Below are positions 35,909 through 45,009 of a stretch of 56,153 bases of DNA, piece after piece. How positions within the stretch are numbered: the first letter of the stretch is position 1; every line of letters begins with the position of its first letter. Position numbers and translations under genes: made by a program. The DNA comes from CAYXFZ01 sp964464385 (GTDB lineage: Bacteria; Planctomycetota; UBA1135). The notes below the pieces were generated by a model, which was given only the letters and a program-made list of their open reading frames with translations, searched no databases and was not told the DNA's origin. Where the stretch lies: positions 1 to 56,153 of the forward strand of contig CAYXFZ010000002.1 in the NCBI GenBank assembly GCA_964464385.1, read 5' to 3'.

Positions 35909-36358
35909 TCAGTCGGCCTTGAACGCAGAGTGGCCCGTCTTCTTGACCTTTCCCAGATCCCGATACAAGGCTAGGGCGTCCTCCCTCCTTTCTTCCAAGA
36001 GGGCAAGTTCGATGGCGCAGAGTTGATCCGCCAGTTTCAGGATGTTCCGGCGAAAACGGACTTCCCAAGTGCGAAGCTCTGTTTTGCTGAGATCGCCGAA
36101 GGGTGGTGGAGGAAACGGAAAGGCTTCCAGTGCCGAGCCTTGCATAAAACGTAGCAGATCTACGGCATCCAGGGTCATTTCGGGATCGGCCATTGGGCCA
36201 CGCAGAGCACGCAGTCCCTGCTTCATTGCCTTCATAGGTCCTGTCAGTGGGCCATCTTCCTTCACGGGCTCTTGCGCCGTGAGGTCGGACAAGGTGTCAG
36301 GGAGAGCGGGCAGGAGAAAGCCGGCCGCGAAGCAAAGCAGAAGGAAGATGGGTCGCAT
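35909..36358 (-). CDS. Exported cytochrome b562-like helical protein
   Basis: A 149-residue protein with signal peptide MRPIFLLLCFAAGFLLPALP; the start is fixed by the TAGAAT element 8 nt upstream. The mature part is a predicted helical bundle with a Met cluster near the N-terminus (GPMKAMKQGLRALRG, Met45) and a His at the end (KKTGHSAF, His143), spaced like the axial heme ligands of cytochrome b562. The N-terminal domain of the DUF1080 gene at 18128 has the same pattern (Met38, His136). There is no CxxCH, so any heme would be non-covalent. Heme binding is inferred, not shown. Confidence 0.65.
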   Translation of the reverse strand: MRPIFLLLCFAAGFLLPALPDTLSDLTAQEPVKEDGPLTGPMKAMKQGLRALRGPMADPEMTLDAVDLLRFMQGSALEAFPFPPPPFGDLSKTELRTWEVRFRRNILKLADQLCAIELALLEERREDALALYRDLGKVKKTGHSAFKAD

Positions 36359-36366
36359 GGTTTGGA

Positions 36367-36372
36367 ATTCTA
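36367..36372 (-). promoter_or_regulatory. TAnnnT -10-like element (TAGAAT)
   Basis: TAGAAT on the minus strand ends 8 nt before the ATG at 36358. Confidence 0.5.
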
Positions 36373-36393
36373 GGCGAGAAGGGATCGGTAGCT

Positions 36394-36399
36394 TATCCT
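36394..36399 (+). promoter_or_regulatory. TAnnnT -10-like element (TATCCT)
   Basis: TATCCT ends 7 nt before the GTG at 36407, which supports that GTG as the start. Confidence 0.4.
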
Positions 36400-36406
36400 T
36401 CTTGCC

Positions 36407-38650
36407 GTGTTCTCGAGTCTTCCTTGGTTGCTTCTTGCCTGTCCGCAGGCCGGGGATCGGGCCAACGAAGAATCCCAAGGGGATGCTTGGCGTCGTCTTT
36501 CTTTGCCGCCAGCCCCCGTCTTGTCGCCAGAAGAAGAACTGGCCACCTTTCGAGTTGCGGACGGTTATACGGTGGAGTTAATTGCGGCTGAGCCCTTGGT
36601 CGAGGATCCCGTCGCCGGTTTTTTTGATCCTCAGGGCCGACTTTGGGTGGCGGAAATGCGGGGCTTCATGCCGGACATCAACGGCAAGGGGGAAGACCAA
36701 CCCACCGGCCGCATTTCTGTTCTGGTGGACGAGGATGCCGACGGTCGCATGGATCGGGCGGTGCGTTTTTTGGAAAACCTCGTATTGCCCCGAGCCTTGG
36801 CCCCCGTCCGGGGCGGAGTTTTGGTGCTTGCTCCGCCGCAGCTTTTGTTTGCCGAGGACTCCGACGGTGATCTTCGTTGTGATCGATTGACTGTGGTCTC
36901 GCGGAAATGGAACGGTATTTACAGCCCAGAGCATGCCCCGAACGGCCTCCTCCGGGGTCTGGACAATCGTTTTCACTTCTCCAAGCACAACGCGGTGCTG
37001 GAGTGGGACGGCCAAGTTTGGCAATCTTCGCCCGCGCCTTCTTTGGGACAGTGGGGGGTGACGATGGATGATGCCGGGCGTCTCTTTCGCAACCACAACT
37101 CCACGAAACTTTTGGCGGATTCCCTGCCCGAGGTTTGGTTGGGCCATTCGGGCGTTCGTTTGCTTGGCCTCGGCGCGGTCATCGTCAAAAACCAGAGTGT
37201 GCGTCCTTCCCGTGTTACTCCCGGTGTGAACCGCGGTTATCTGTCGCCGACCTTGGACGATGCCGACAAGTTGCGGTCTGTGACTGCAGTCTGCGCGCCC
37301 ATCGTGGTTCGTGGCGGGGGATTGCCCGACCTCCAGGGAAAAGTTTTGGTGGCCGAACCCGCCGCCAATCTGGTGCAACTCTTGCAGTTGCGTCGCGACC
37401 CTCGCTCGGGGGGCATTTCCGCGACTCCAGTTTGGCCCCAGGAGCAGGAATTTTTGACATCCACCGACGAGCGCTTTCGCCCCGTGCAATTACTCGAGGA
37501 CCCTGGCGGCCATGTGGTCGTCTTCGATTTTTATCGAGGCATTTTGCAGCACAAACTGTTTATGACAACTTGGTTGCGGGAGCAGGTCCTGGATCGGGGA
37601 CTGGATCGACCCCTTGGCTTGGGGCGCATTTGGCGCATTCGGTCTGCGCACACATCTTTGCCCAAAATCCCTGCAGTGCCCCCGAGTGGCCTTGGCTGGT
37701 TATCGCTCCTCACCCACGAAAGTGGTTTTTGGCGAGACGCGGCGCAGCGCCATTTTGTGGACACCCAAGATCGTTCGGAATTATCCGGCATTCGCGCGCT
37801 GGCTTCTTCCGGTAAGTTTCCTGGTTTTCTGCACGCACTTTGGACCCTACGCGGGCTCCGCGCCCTAGATTTTGAAACGGCCCAGAGCAGTTTACGGAAC
37901 GCAGAAGAGGGTTGGGCCCAGGCCCTGCAAGCCTGTGCCCCCTTCTTGCCCATTGCAGACCCGAGTTACGACCTTTTGCAAAAAGTTCCTGCCCGGTGGC
38001 GGCCCAAGTTTGGTGGCGGCGAAGCCGCGCGGCACGCTGCCTACTTGTTTGCCCGGGCTGGCTCATCTCGCGACCAACTTCTGCAAGAGGTCTTGGCTGG
38101 AGTGGGGGATCCGATTCTGCGCTCGGCGGCCGTTGTTGGTCTGGCCGGTCGAGAGGAGGCCTTCTTACGAATTTTGCTCGCCGATCCCGCGTGGCAGAGT
38201 CGGGAGCCGGGCCGGACCGCCTTTCTGACTGAGTTGTCCTCAGCCGCCTACCCCGAAAATGCCAAGGATTCCATTTCCCGGGCAGCGGTGGAGGACCCCG
38301 CACTTCAGGCGAGATTGGAACGAGGGCGTGCAGTTTTTGGTCGAGTCTGTGCCGCCTGCCACGGAGTCAAGGGCGAAGGTGTCGAGGGCCTGGCCCCTTC
38401 TCTGAACGATCCGGCTTGGCTTGGCTTGCCGCCAGTAGATCTGGCAAAGTTGGTCCTCGGGGGCCTGGATGGGAAAATTCAAGCCAACGGCATTGTTTTT
38501 GACCTCGTCATGCCGGCTCTGGCAGGGGCCCTCAGCGACGACGAGGTGGCCACGGTCCTGACCTTTGTGCAGTTCACTTTGGCCAAGGAACCCCAAATTG
38601 TGCCCCTTGGGGCGGTCTCTGAGGCCCGGGCCCAATTCTCGGGCAATTGA
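36407..38650 (+). CDS. Exported PVC-type dehydrogenase propeller with C-terminal cytochrome c
   Basis: A 747-residue protein with a GTG start and a short lipoprotein-like leader (MFSSLPWLLLACPQ; LLAC could be a lipobox). Residues about 45-420 are the membrane-bound dehydrogenase propeller: VADGYTVELIAAEPLVEDPVA, FDPQGRLWVAEMRG, VLVDEDADGRMD and GDLRCDRLTVV. A helical region follows (about 430-620). The C-terminal 110 residues are a cytochrome c domain with CAACH near residue 648 and a VMPAL Met as possible distal ligand. It belongs to the same group as the 1092-residue fusion at 7582 but lacks the ThuA domain. Electrons would pass from a sugar-like substrate to the heme. Confidence 0.85.
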   Translation: MFSSLPWLLLACPQAGDRANEESQGDAWRRLSLPPAPVLSPEEELATFRVADGYTVELIAAEPLVEDPVAGFFDPQGRLWVAEMRGFMPDINGKGEDQPTGRISVLVDEDADGRMDRAVRFLENLVLPRALAPVRGGVLVLAPPQLLFAEDSDGDLRCDRLTVVSRKWNGIYSPEHAPNGLLRGLDNRFHFSKHNAVLEWDGQVWQSSPAPSLGQWGVTMDDAGRLFRNHNSTKLLADSLPEVWLGHSGVRLLGLGAVIVKNQSVRPSRVTPGVNRGYLSPTLDDADKLRSVTAVCAPIVVRGGGLPDLQGKVLVAEPAANLVQLLQLRRDPRSGGISATPVWPQEQEFLTSTDERFRPVQLLEDPGGHVVVFDFYRGILQHKLFMTTWLREQVLDRGLDRPLGLGRIWRIRSAHTSLPKIPAVPPSGLGWLSLLTHESGFWRDAAQRHFVDTQDRSELSGIRALASSGKFPGFLHALWTLRGLRALDFETAQSSLRNAEEGWAQALQACAPFLPIADPSYDLLQKVPARWRPKFGGGEAARHAAYLFARAGSSRDQLLQEVLAGVGDPILRSAAVVGLAGREEAFLRILLADPAWQSREPGRTAFLTELSSAAYPENAKDSISRAAVEDPALQARLERGRAVFGRVCAACHGVKGEGVEGLAPSLNDPAWLGLPPVDLAKLVLGGLDGKIQANGIVFDLVMPALAGALSDDEVATVLTFVQFTLAKEPQIVPLGAVSEARAQFSGN

Positions 38651-38739
38651 CCTTCCCTATTCTCCCGCCTTTGGGCTAATATCGGGAAACTAGGTTCGAT
38701 CCTGATCGTCCCCTTGGGGGCGTTGCGTCATCCCTCTCC

Positions 38740-40323
38740 ATGCTCCGACCCCTCCTTGCATCCTCATTCTTGGCCCTCGTGGCCGTGGCTCCGTCTCTTC
38801 ATTCCCAAAGGTTCGAGGATGTCACCTTGGAACCTTCCGTTCCCCAATTGGGTGAGTTGTTCGGCCACGGAGTTGCTCTGGATCAGGACTTGGCCGTTGC
38901 CGGTTCTTCTTGGGATGGTCACCTGGGCACGGCTACGGGTGGCTTGACGATTTTCCGCAAGGATGCCACCACCGGGTTGTGGGCCGAGGACGCCCACCTG
39001 CATGCGCCGGACCCTCTCCCGTACGCCAAGTTTTCCATGTTCGTTTCGGTGGATGCCTCGACCCGCCGCGTGGCCGCAGGTTCCCGCGGGGATCAACCCA
39101 ATGGTCCGACCTCGGGCTCGGCCTACATCTTCAAAGAAGTGGGTCCAGGCAATTGGGTTCTGGAGAGCAAACTGGTGCCGCCGGACAGCCAAGCAGACAT
39201 GCACTTTGGTGCCTCCATTGTCCTGGATGGCGAGTGGGCTCTGGTCGGAGCATACAAAGATGATCCCAATGGGTTCCGTTCGGGCTCTGCCTATTTTTAC
39301 CGTTTTGATTCGGTGACCTCGACCTGGTTGTTCCACCAAAAGGTATTTCCTGCCAATGGCAACACCGAGGACCGCTTTGGCCGTTACAACCATATTCGCA
39401 ATGGCGTTGCTTCCATTGGTGCCTCCAAGGACGATGACTTTGGTACCGACTGCGGTAGCGTTTACATCTATCGCTACGATTCGGTGACGGACCTTTGGGT
39501 GATGGAACAGCAGGTTTTTGGCAATGACGCCAACAGCTCCGACCGCTTGGGCATTTCTTCCGCCGTTGACGGCAATGTCATGGTCGCCGGCGCCTTCTGG
39601 GACTCTGACCCCGGCGCCGTTGCCATGGGCTCGGTGTATGTCTATCGCAGAAACTCCAGCACCGGACTTTGGAAGCAAAAGCACAAGATCACTCCTCCGG
39701 TGGTGCAGAGTTATTTGTACTTCGGCTCTTATGTCATGGTCGAAAACGATATCATTGTGGTCGGGGCCTATGGCGACAGTGAAGTCGCCTTGGGTGCTGG
39801 CGCTGTTTTCGTCTACCAATTTGATCCGGTCCGCAACAAATGGGGTTTGGTCAATAAACTGATGGCTGCCAAGGGCGGATCCATGGATGCCCTTGGCCGT
39901 TTTCATTGCTTGAGTGGCGACTCCATTATCATCGGCAACCGTTTTGCGGATTCCACCGGTACAGACGTGGGCAACATTGGCATTTACAAGGCCATTGGTT
40001 TTCGCTTGACGGCCACGCCTTCCTTGGCCGTTCCGGGTTCCAAGGTCACGATGGATGTGACCGGCTGTGACCCGAATGGTTTTGTCGGATTTGCTCTGAC
40101 TGGGGAGGCCCCTTTCTGGGGTTCGCACTGGTCGAACACTCCTGGCGTGACCCTTGACTTGGCCAACCCCTATGTCTTGGCGCGTTGGTTCCCCACCGAT
40201 GCCAACGGCCATTTCTCGATCCGTGTGCGAGTTCCTCCGACTGCGCCCTCCGGTGCGAGCGTGGCCATCCAGGCCTTCACCTACGGTAAGAAGTCTTCGG
40301 TAGCGGTCGTCACCGCGCTGTAG
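38740..40323 (+). CDS. Exported FG-GAP repeat protein with recurrent C-terminal beta module
   Basis: A 527-residue protein with signal MLRPLLASSFLALVAVAPSLHSQ. Residues about 30-420 contain six or seven FG-GAP-like blades, each with a FG.S/V and a GAY.D or GSAY.. motif: LFGHGVALDQDLAVAGSSWD, MHFGASIVLDGEWALVGAYK, DRLGISSAVDGNVMVAGAFW and YFGSYVMVENDIIVVGAYGD. These fold as an integrin-like propeller. The last 100 residues (RLTATPSLAVPGSKVTMDV) are a beta domain like the tails of other exported proteins here. There is an 89-bp intergenic space before it with no TAnnnT close to the start. Role unknown. Confidence 0.82.
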   Translation: MLRPLLASSFLALVAVAPSLHSQRFEDVTLEPSVPQLGELFGHGVALDQDLAVAGSSWDGHLGTATGGLTIFRKDATTGLWAEDAHLHAPDPLPYAKFSMFVSVDASTRRVAAGSRGDQPNGPTSGSAYIFKEVGPGNWVLESKLVPPDSQADMHFGASIVLDGEWALVGAYKDDPNGFRSGSAYFYRFDSVTSTWLFHQKVFPANGNTEDRFGRYNHIRNGVASIGASKDDDFGTDCGSVYIYRYDSVTDLWVMEQQVFGNDANSSDRLGISSAVDGNVMVAGAFWDSDPGAVAMGSVYVYRRNSSTGLWKQKHKITPPVVQSYLYFGSYVMVENDIIVVGAYGDSEVALGAGAVFVYQFDPVRNKWGLVNKLMAAKGGSMDALGRFHCLSGDSIIIGNRFADSTGTDVGNIGIYKAIGFRLTATPSLAVPGSKVTMDVTGCDPNGFVGFALTGEAPFWGSHWSNTPGVTLDLANPYVLARWFPTDANGHFSIRVRVPPTAPSGASVAIQAFTYGKKSSVAVVTAL

Positions 40324-40332
40324 TTCGTTGCC

Positions 40333-42840
40333 CTAGCGCGTGACCCCGGCCCAAATATTCGTGGCCGAAGCTCCGGCGGGTGTTGACATGTCGGCGGCCA
40401 GCACTTGCATAAACCAAGGCTCCCCTCGTTTGAGCCCCGCTGGCCATGTGCCCCGCAGTGTCAGCATGCCGACGGCATCTGCCAGCCAAGGCCCGTGAAG
40501 TTTTTCTGGCGCCGGGCCGACCATGATCTGTCCCGGGGTTGGTTGCATGTTGCTGCCGCCGACCAGGACTGCGGGGGAGAAGGGCGCCAGTCCGGAGGCA
40601 GTCAGCGTGATCCAGGCCCCTAGGACCGGATCTCCTTGCACGGCCAAAGTGGGGGTGCCGAGCGATCCCGCCGTGCCACCACCCAAGGACCCCCAATCGC
40701 CGCGCCCACTGCGGGCGCGGACGGCCAACCAAACCGCCGAGGGATCCAGGTTGGCGCTGGCCACGGCCGCACCGGTCGCAGGCTTGGAATCCGAGAAGCG
40801 CAGGCCGCCCGTAAGATCAAACTCCGGGTGGATGACCGGCGAGGCAATCGCCGTACTGCGCAAGCGGGCCACGCGCGCGATGAGTCGGTATGTGCGGTCG
40901 GGTTGCAGGGTCCAGTCGCAGGCCAGAGTCTGGCGGTTGTTGCTGGGGTTCGGGGTCGTGGCCAGGCCCTCTTGCAAGATGGGATTGCTGGGATCCGTGA
41001 CATCCCAAAGCAGGAGGTTGGCGGCCTTGCCCTTCCAGGTAAGGGCCGGTGCCAACTCGCCGTCCACTTGGATTTCCAACAAGTGGCTGGGCAAGGTGCG
41101 CCCTTGGGTCTTTAATTCGATGCCGACAAATTCGGCCCCGCCGGTGGCCGGGCTGGGTTCGGCCATGCCCAGCAATGGGTCGGGCGTGATCAACTGCGTG
41201 CTGGTGGTCATGCCCGGTGCTTGGATGGGTTCCAACATACGGTCCAAAAGGGCAATTCGCCCAGAACGAAACACCGTGATCTCACGATTGGCAAGCAATC
41301 CTGCCAGATCCAACCCTCCCAGCGCGGGGTTGACGAATTTGTCTACGCGCGGAAATCCTTGTCCAGGAAGAGCGGGGAATTGAACCGTTACATCAAAGCG
41401 CACGTCCTCTCGAGGATCGCCCGGCGCGGGATCGGTGGGCAATTGAAACGTGAGCGGGTATTCGTTTTGGGTGAGGTAGCCCGAAGCCGAAGAAGCAAAT
41501 TGTTTGCGGTGGCGTTTTTCGTCTCCGCGCACCACGATCTCCACTTGCGCGCCAAATTCCGTTTCCAATCCCCTGGGCACGGTGGCGGAATCCCGCACCA
41601 CGCGCACGCGTACATGGCGGGGGGCATCTTGTGGCGAGGAAGCATTCCAGGTGTCGTTGCGATAGAGCGCACTTCCTTTGGCACCCAAACCAAAGGCGAC
41701 ATCCAAGTCGCCGTCTTGATCCCAGTCGGCCCAAGAGCCGGTGGCTCCTTGTAGATCCCCGGCGGGGATGGAATGCGTGGCTAACAGAAACGACTTGCTT
41801 CCGCTCTCCATGGCTTGGTTGGCACGGAAGGTGGCCAATGCTTGGAAATCCAAATCACCATCGCCATCCCAGTCGGCGACCGAAAGGCCGAAGGTGGCGC
41901 CGGATTGATAATCCTCAATCACGCTATCGTCTGAAAGAAACCAAGTACTGTCACCGCGGGATTCCCACAAGCGCAGGCCCTGGGCGGCGGTATAGCAGAC
42001 CAGCAAATCCCAGTCTCCATCCAGATCGTAATCCAGGAAAAAAATCCCTTCATCCGTAATGGTGCGCTTTTTGATGCAACTGGCGGAGGGCTCAATGATT
42101 TCAAAGGCCGGCGCATCAAGAGCGGAAATGTTGCGATACAAGGTGCCATTGCTGTATAGATCCAGATCCCCATCACTGTCCACATCCAAGAATTGCGCCC
42201 CTTCCGGACGGGCCACATTGGGCGGCGCATGTACCCCAATTTGGAACCCATTTTCAAGGAAGCGATAGAGGCCGCCCGGACCAGTCGGACCCAGGTTGTG
42301 AAAAAACAAGTTGTCTGTGCTGAAGAAGGCGGGCGGGTAGGCCGGAAGAAAAAGATCCAGATCGCCATCGCCGTCCACATCTCCCCAGACCGCGGTTTCC
42401 GATTCCAAGCCACAGGGTTGCGCCGGCATGATGATGGCGGAGGAAGGAGCGACGTCCACGAATACGCCACCACCCCGATTCTTCAAGAGATGAAAACAGG
42501 TGTCGGCAAACCCTTTGCGGGGTTCGCAGGCCAGGTCGGGCAGGCCATCGGCGTCGTAGTCGCCAAAGGAGGATCCATAGCGTTGGCCGGCGGGTTGCGG
42601 CAAATAGATGTCGAGGTCGGCCGCCAAGGACCATGTCAGCCCGCTTTCATTGTGCCAAAGTTGGCCACTACCGTAGGAAAAGAGATCCGGCCAGCCATCG
42701 GCGTCGTAGTCTCCCCAAGAAACTGCGATGGAGTTGCCAAAGTCCACACCATTGGGCCAATTACTGTCCGTCCACCTGCTGAGGGGGACGGTAGGCGGAC
42801 TTTGTAAGGCGGCCAGAAGGAGGGTGGCGGCGAGGAACAC
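40333..42840 (-). CDS. Exported VCBS/FG-GAP protein with ASPIC/UnbV-like domain
   Basis: An 835-residue protein. The GTG at 42840 is chosen over the GTG at 42846 because the TAGGCT element lies 9 nt before it; the signal is MFLAATLLLAALQ. About seven repeats carry the calcium-binding VCBS signature D.D.DG..D: GDYDADGWPDLF, GDYDADGLPDLA, GDVDGDGDLDLF, LDVDSDGDLDLY, LDYDLDGDWDLL, ADWDGDGDLDFQ and ADWDQDGDLDVA. An ASPIC/UnbV-like beta domain follows (GLETEFGAQVEIVVRGDEK; QFASSASGYLTQNEYPLTF). The C-terminal beta module includes PALTWKGKAANLLLWDVTD and a final WFMQVLAAD stretch. Surface-exposed, role unknown. Its convergent neighbour ends 9 nt away. Confidence 0.85.
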   Translation of the reverse strand: MFLAATLLLAALQSPPTVPLSRWTDSNWPNGVDFGNSIAVSWGDYDADGWPDLFSYGSGQLWHNESGLTWSLAADLDIYLPQPAGQRYGSSFGDYDADGLPDLACEPRKGFADTCFHLLKNRGGGVFVDVAPSSAIIMPAQPCGLESETAVWGDVDGDGDLDLFLPAYPPAFFSTDNLFFHNLGPTGPGGLYRFLENGFQIGVHAPPNVARPEGAQFLDVDSDGDLDLYSNGTLYRNISALDAPAFEIIEPSASCIKKRTITDEGIFFLDYDLDGDWDLLVCYTAAQGLRLWESRGDSTWFLSDDSVIEDYQSGATFGLSVADWDGDGDLDFQALATFRANQAMESGSKSFLLATHSIPAGDLQGATGSWADWDQDGDLDVAFGLGAKGSALYRNDTWNASSPQDAPRHVRVRVVRDSATVPRGLETEFGAQVEIVVRGDEKRHRKQFASSASGYLTQNEYPLTFQLPTDPAPGDPREDVRFDVTVQFPALPGQGFPRVDKFVNPALGGLDLAGLLANREITVFRSGRIALLDRMLEPIQAPGMTTSTQLITPDPLLGMAEPSPATGGAEFVGIELKTQGRTLPSHLLEIQVDGELAPALTWKGKAANLLLWDVTDPSNPILQEGLATTPNPSNNRQTLACDWTLQPDRTYRLIARVARLRSTAIASPVIHPEFDLTGGLRFSDSKPATGAAVASANLDPSAVWLAVRARSGRGDWGSLGGGTAGSLGTPTLAVQGDPVLGAWITLTASGLAPFSPAVLVGGSNMQPTPGQIMVGPAPEKLHGPWLADAVGMLTLRGTWPAGLKRGEPWFMQVLAADMSTPAGASATNIWAGVTR

Positions 42841-42849
42841 GGGCACTCC

Positions 42850-42855
42850 AGCCTA
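42850..42855 (-). promoter_or_regulatory. TAnnnT -10-like element (TAGGCT)
   Basis: TAGGCT on the minus strand is 9 nt before the GTG at 42840 and only 3 nt before the GTG at 42846. Confidence 0.4.
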
Positions 42856-42892
42856 ACCCGCAAAGCGAAAACGCGGGGGGGGGTGAGACGGT

Positions 42893-44110
42893 TTAGGTCA
42901 ACATTGCCAGCAAGCGATCTACGGCAACATCCACGAAAGCGGGCTCTTCGGCGCTGGCGTCCATGCGCACGACTTCCACCGATTTGGGAAGATCTTTCTC
43001 AAGCGCTTCAAAAAAGGCGGCATCAGCTTCCGGGTCGTGCAATTCGGCACCTTCCACGCCGTAACGACTGGTGCCGCGCTCGGGGAGCAGCATCACGGCT
43101 TGGCCCTGGGTGTGTTGCAGACGTTCGCAGATGGAAGCCGCAACTTGCCGCATATCGTTGGCATTCAAGCGTGGCACAAAAATAATGGGGTTGTGAAAGA
43201 CCGAGATGTGGTTTTTGTATGCGTTTGGGATCACATTGGGTTCGGTGAACACGCCAATGTGTTCCGTACCACCCGGGCAAAGCACTTGCGGGAGGCCCAA
43301 TTTTCCTGCCACCGTGAGGCGACTCGGGTCGGCGGCGCGAAAGCCACCGTGCACTTCGTCCGAAATTTCGCCCAGGGCGTAGTCGAATACCGCCTGAATG
43401 TGACCTTCGCGCATGAGTTGTTCCATGGCGCGTCCGCCCGATCCCACCGCGTGAAAGACGATGATTTCGTGACCCGCATCCTGAAACCGTTGCATTGCAT
43501 GCATGGCCCCGTCAGTCAGAACGCCGAGGTTGGTCATGCCGATCACCGCCTTGCCGTCCTTAGGCTTTTCCAACGGTACCTTGGCTAAACTCATGCCATA
43601 CGCCGCGCCCGCAGCATTGGCGAGCATGGTCCGGGCCAAGGGGTTGAGCCCCAAAATGTCACTGACTGGAAACATCATGGTGATGTCCTTGATGTCCACA
43701 AAGGACGAGGTGTCCCCCGAGGCCATCGTGGAAAGCAGAAGTTTGGGAAAGCCGTAGGGCAATGCTTGCAAGACCGCGGCGCAGTTGGACGAGCCCTGCG
43801 TGCCCCCGAAACCCAAGACAGCTTGGATTTTTCCTTCGTCCAAGAGAGATTGCAGAACCGCAGTCGCACCCGCGATCAAGATGGGGGAGGCCTCCTGCCG
43901 ATCGGGATTTTTTAACAGCGCTTCCAAAGTGGAGCCGCCGGCGACAATCACTTCTTCGCGACCCACATCCGGAGACGTGCCGGGTTCAGCCACCAAGCCC
44001 ATGTCCACCAGCAGGGCGTTCGCACCCAACTCCTGCAACTGATCTCGCACAAAGGCGGCCTCCGGCCCCTTGGTGTCCAAAGTTGCCAGCACAGCAACGG
44101 TCGGTTTCAT
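42893..44110 (-). CDS. Tm-1-like ATP-binding domain protein (UPF0261)
   Basis: A 405-residue cytoplasmic protein. The start at 44110 lies one base after the stop of the upstream PEP-hydrolase-like gene. The family's two domains are visible: an N-terminal ATP-binding part (VAVLATLDTKGPEAAFVRDQL, ILIAGATAVLQSLLDEG, LGFGGTQGSSNCAAVLQAL) and a C-terminal part (GMTNLGVLTDGAMHAM, ALGEISDEVHGGFRAAD, CPGGTEHIGVFTEPN, PIIFVPRLNAND). In plants and fungi this domain is fused to a PEP-hydrolase-like TIM barrel, as in tomato Tm-1; here the two are adjacent genes. The bacterial role is not established. Confidence 0.88.
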   Translation of the reverse strand: MKPTVAVLATLDTKGPEAAFVRDQLQELGANALLVDMGLVAEPGTSPDVGREEVIVAGGSTLEALLKNPDRQEASPILIAGATAVLQSLLDEGKIQAVLGFGGTQGSSNCAAVLQALPYGFPKLLLSTMASGDTSSFVDIKDITMMFPVSDILGLNPLARTMLANAAGAAYGMSLAKVPLEKPKDGKAVIGMTNLGVLTDGAMHAMQRFQDAGHEIIVFHAVGSGGRAMEQLMREGHIQAVFDYALGEISDEVHGGFRAADPSRLTVAGKLGLPQVLCPGGTEHIGVFTEPNVIPNAYKNHISVFHNPIIFVPRLNANDMRQVAASICERLQHTQGQAVMLLPERGTSRYGVEGAELHDPEADAAFFEALEKDLPKSVEVVRMDASAEEPAFVDVAVDRLLAMLT

Positions 44111-44111
44111 C

Positions 44112-44975
44112 TCAGCCCTGCGCTGGAAAGGAGAGCGCGGCAAACTCCGCTGCTGTCGCTGACACAGCCCGCTCGATCGGCAGGCGTTCGGTGGATGACC
44201 CGGTCCAGAAACCGTGTCCCGAAGTGTGCTCCAGCATGTAGGCGGCGTCTTCGGGCGTTTCCATGGCCGCGCCATGGCCCACCAAGATCACCTCGGGGTG
44301 AATCTTGCGCGCCAACTGATAAATGGCCTCACTGCGTGCGGCGGTTTCTTCAATGGTTTCGCCGGAGTCAAAGCCGACCCTTCCGCCCTTGGTCGTGCCG
44401 GCGTGAAAGCAAAAAATGTCGGGCTTGGATTGCTCCAGCATTTGCACGCTGTCTTCCTCGTCAAAAGCCAGGCCAACCGTGACCAATCCCATTTCCTTGG
44501 CCAGAGCCAACATGGCAACTTCGTTTTCGAAAGTGACGCCCGACTTCCGCAGTACAGCGTAAAGATTGCTGTCCTTGTCCACATAGGAGACCGAGGGTCC
44601 GATGTTGGAGACCGAAGGAATGCCACTGTCCAACAAACTTTGCAGATAGGTGCGCATGTCCCGCAGGGGATCATTAGCATTGATGCAGGCGCAGACGAAG
44701 GCCTTGCCCTGCATTGCCGGCAAAATATCCTGGGTGGTGTTGTCGAAGACTTGCTGATTGGAATCCAAGATCGGCCACATCATGGCCATGGTGCCCATGC
44801 CGTTGGCCCGCAAGCGTGCGCCCGAAAATGTGTTCACGCAATCCGCGCCCGCTTCCTCCAACAACTGCGCCACCAGTCCACTGCCAGCACTGGCAATAAA
44901 CACCGGCTTCCGCGCCTCGATCTTGGCACGCAAGCGGGACAGAATTTCATCACGAGTCTGGCGGGGCACAATCAT
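44112..44975 (-). CDS. Phosphoenolpyruvate hydrolase-like TIM-barrel protein (Tm-1 partner)
   Basis: A 287-residue protein of the PEP_hydrolase-like family (Pfam PF09370, isocitrate lyase/PEP mutase-like TIM barrel). Recognised segments are FIASAGSGLVAQLLEEAGAD, NTFSGARLRANGMGTMAMM, CACINANDPLRDMRTYL, GLAFDEEDSVQML, PDIFCFHAGTTKGGRVGF and VGHGAAMETPEDAAYMLEHT. Length is normal. It starts 34 nt after pckA ends, with its own TAAGAT element. With the Tm-1-like gene it makes a two-gene unit; the position next to PEP carboxykinase hints at PEP metabolism but does not prove it. Confidence 0.85.
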   Translation of the reverse strand: MIVPRQTRDEILSRLRAKIEARKPVFIASAGSGLVAQLLEEAGADCVNTFSGARLRANGMGTMAMMWPILDSNQQVFDNTTQDILPAMQGKAFVCACINANDPLRDMRTYLQSLLDSGIPSVSNIGPSVSYVDKDSNLYAVLRKSGVTFENEVAMLALAKEMGLVTVGLAFDEEDSVQMLEQSKPDIFCFHAGTTKGGRVGFDSGETIEETAARSEAIYQLARKIHPEVILVGHGAAMETPEDAAYMLEHTSGHGFWTGSSTERLPIERAVSATAAEFAALSFPAQG

Positions 44976-44985
44976 GATTCGGACT

Positions 44986-44991
44986 ATCTTA
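44986..44991 (-). promoter_or_regulatory. TAnnnT -10-like element (TAAGAT)
   Basis: TAAGAT on the minus strand ends 10 nt before the ATG at 44975, in the 34-nt space after the pckA stop. Confidence 0.5.
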
Positions 44992-45009
44992 AGGGAGCAC
45001 CGGCCGCGG

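Noticed and set aside
38764..40212. 482-residue open frame on the minus strand
   Set aside because: It is antisense to the FG-GAP gene at 38740, has no homology-like features and is low in hydrophobic or catalytic motifs; long shadow frames are common at this GC content.
42875..42883. Run of nine G
   Set aside because: Simple homopolymer in a short intergenic space; no associated function visible and its length may be a sequencing artefact.
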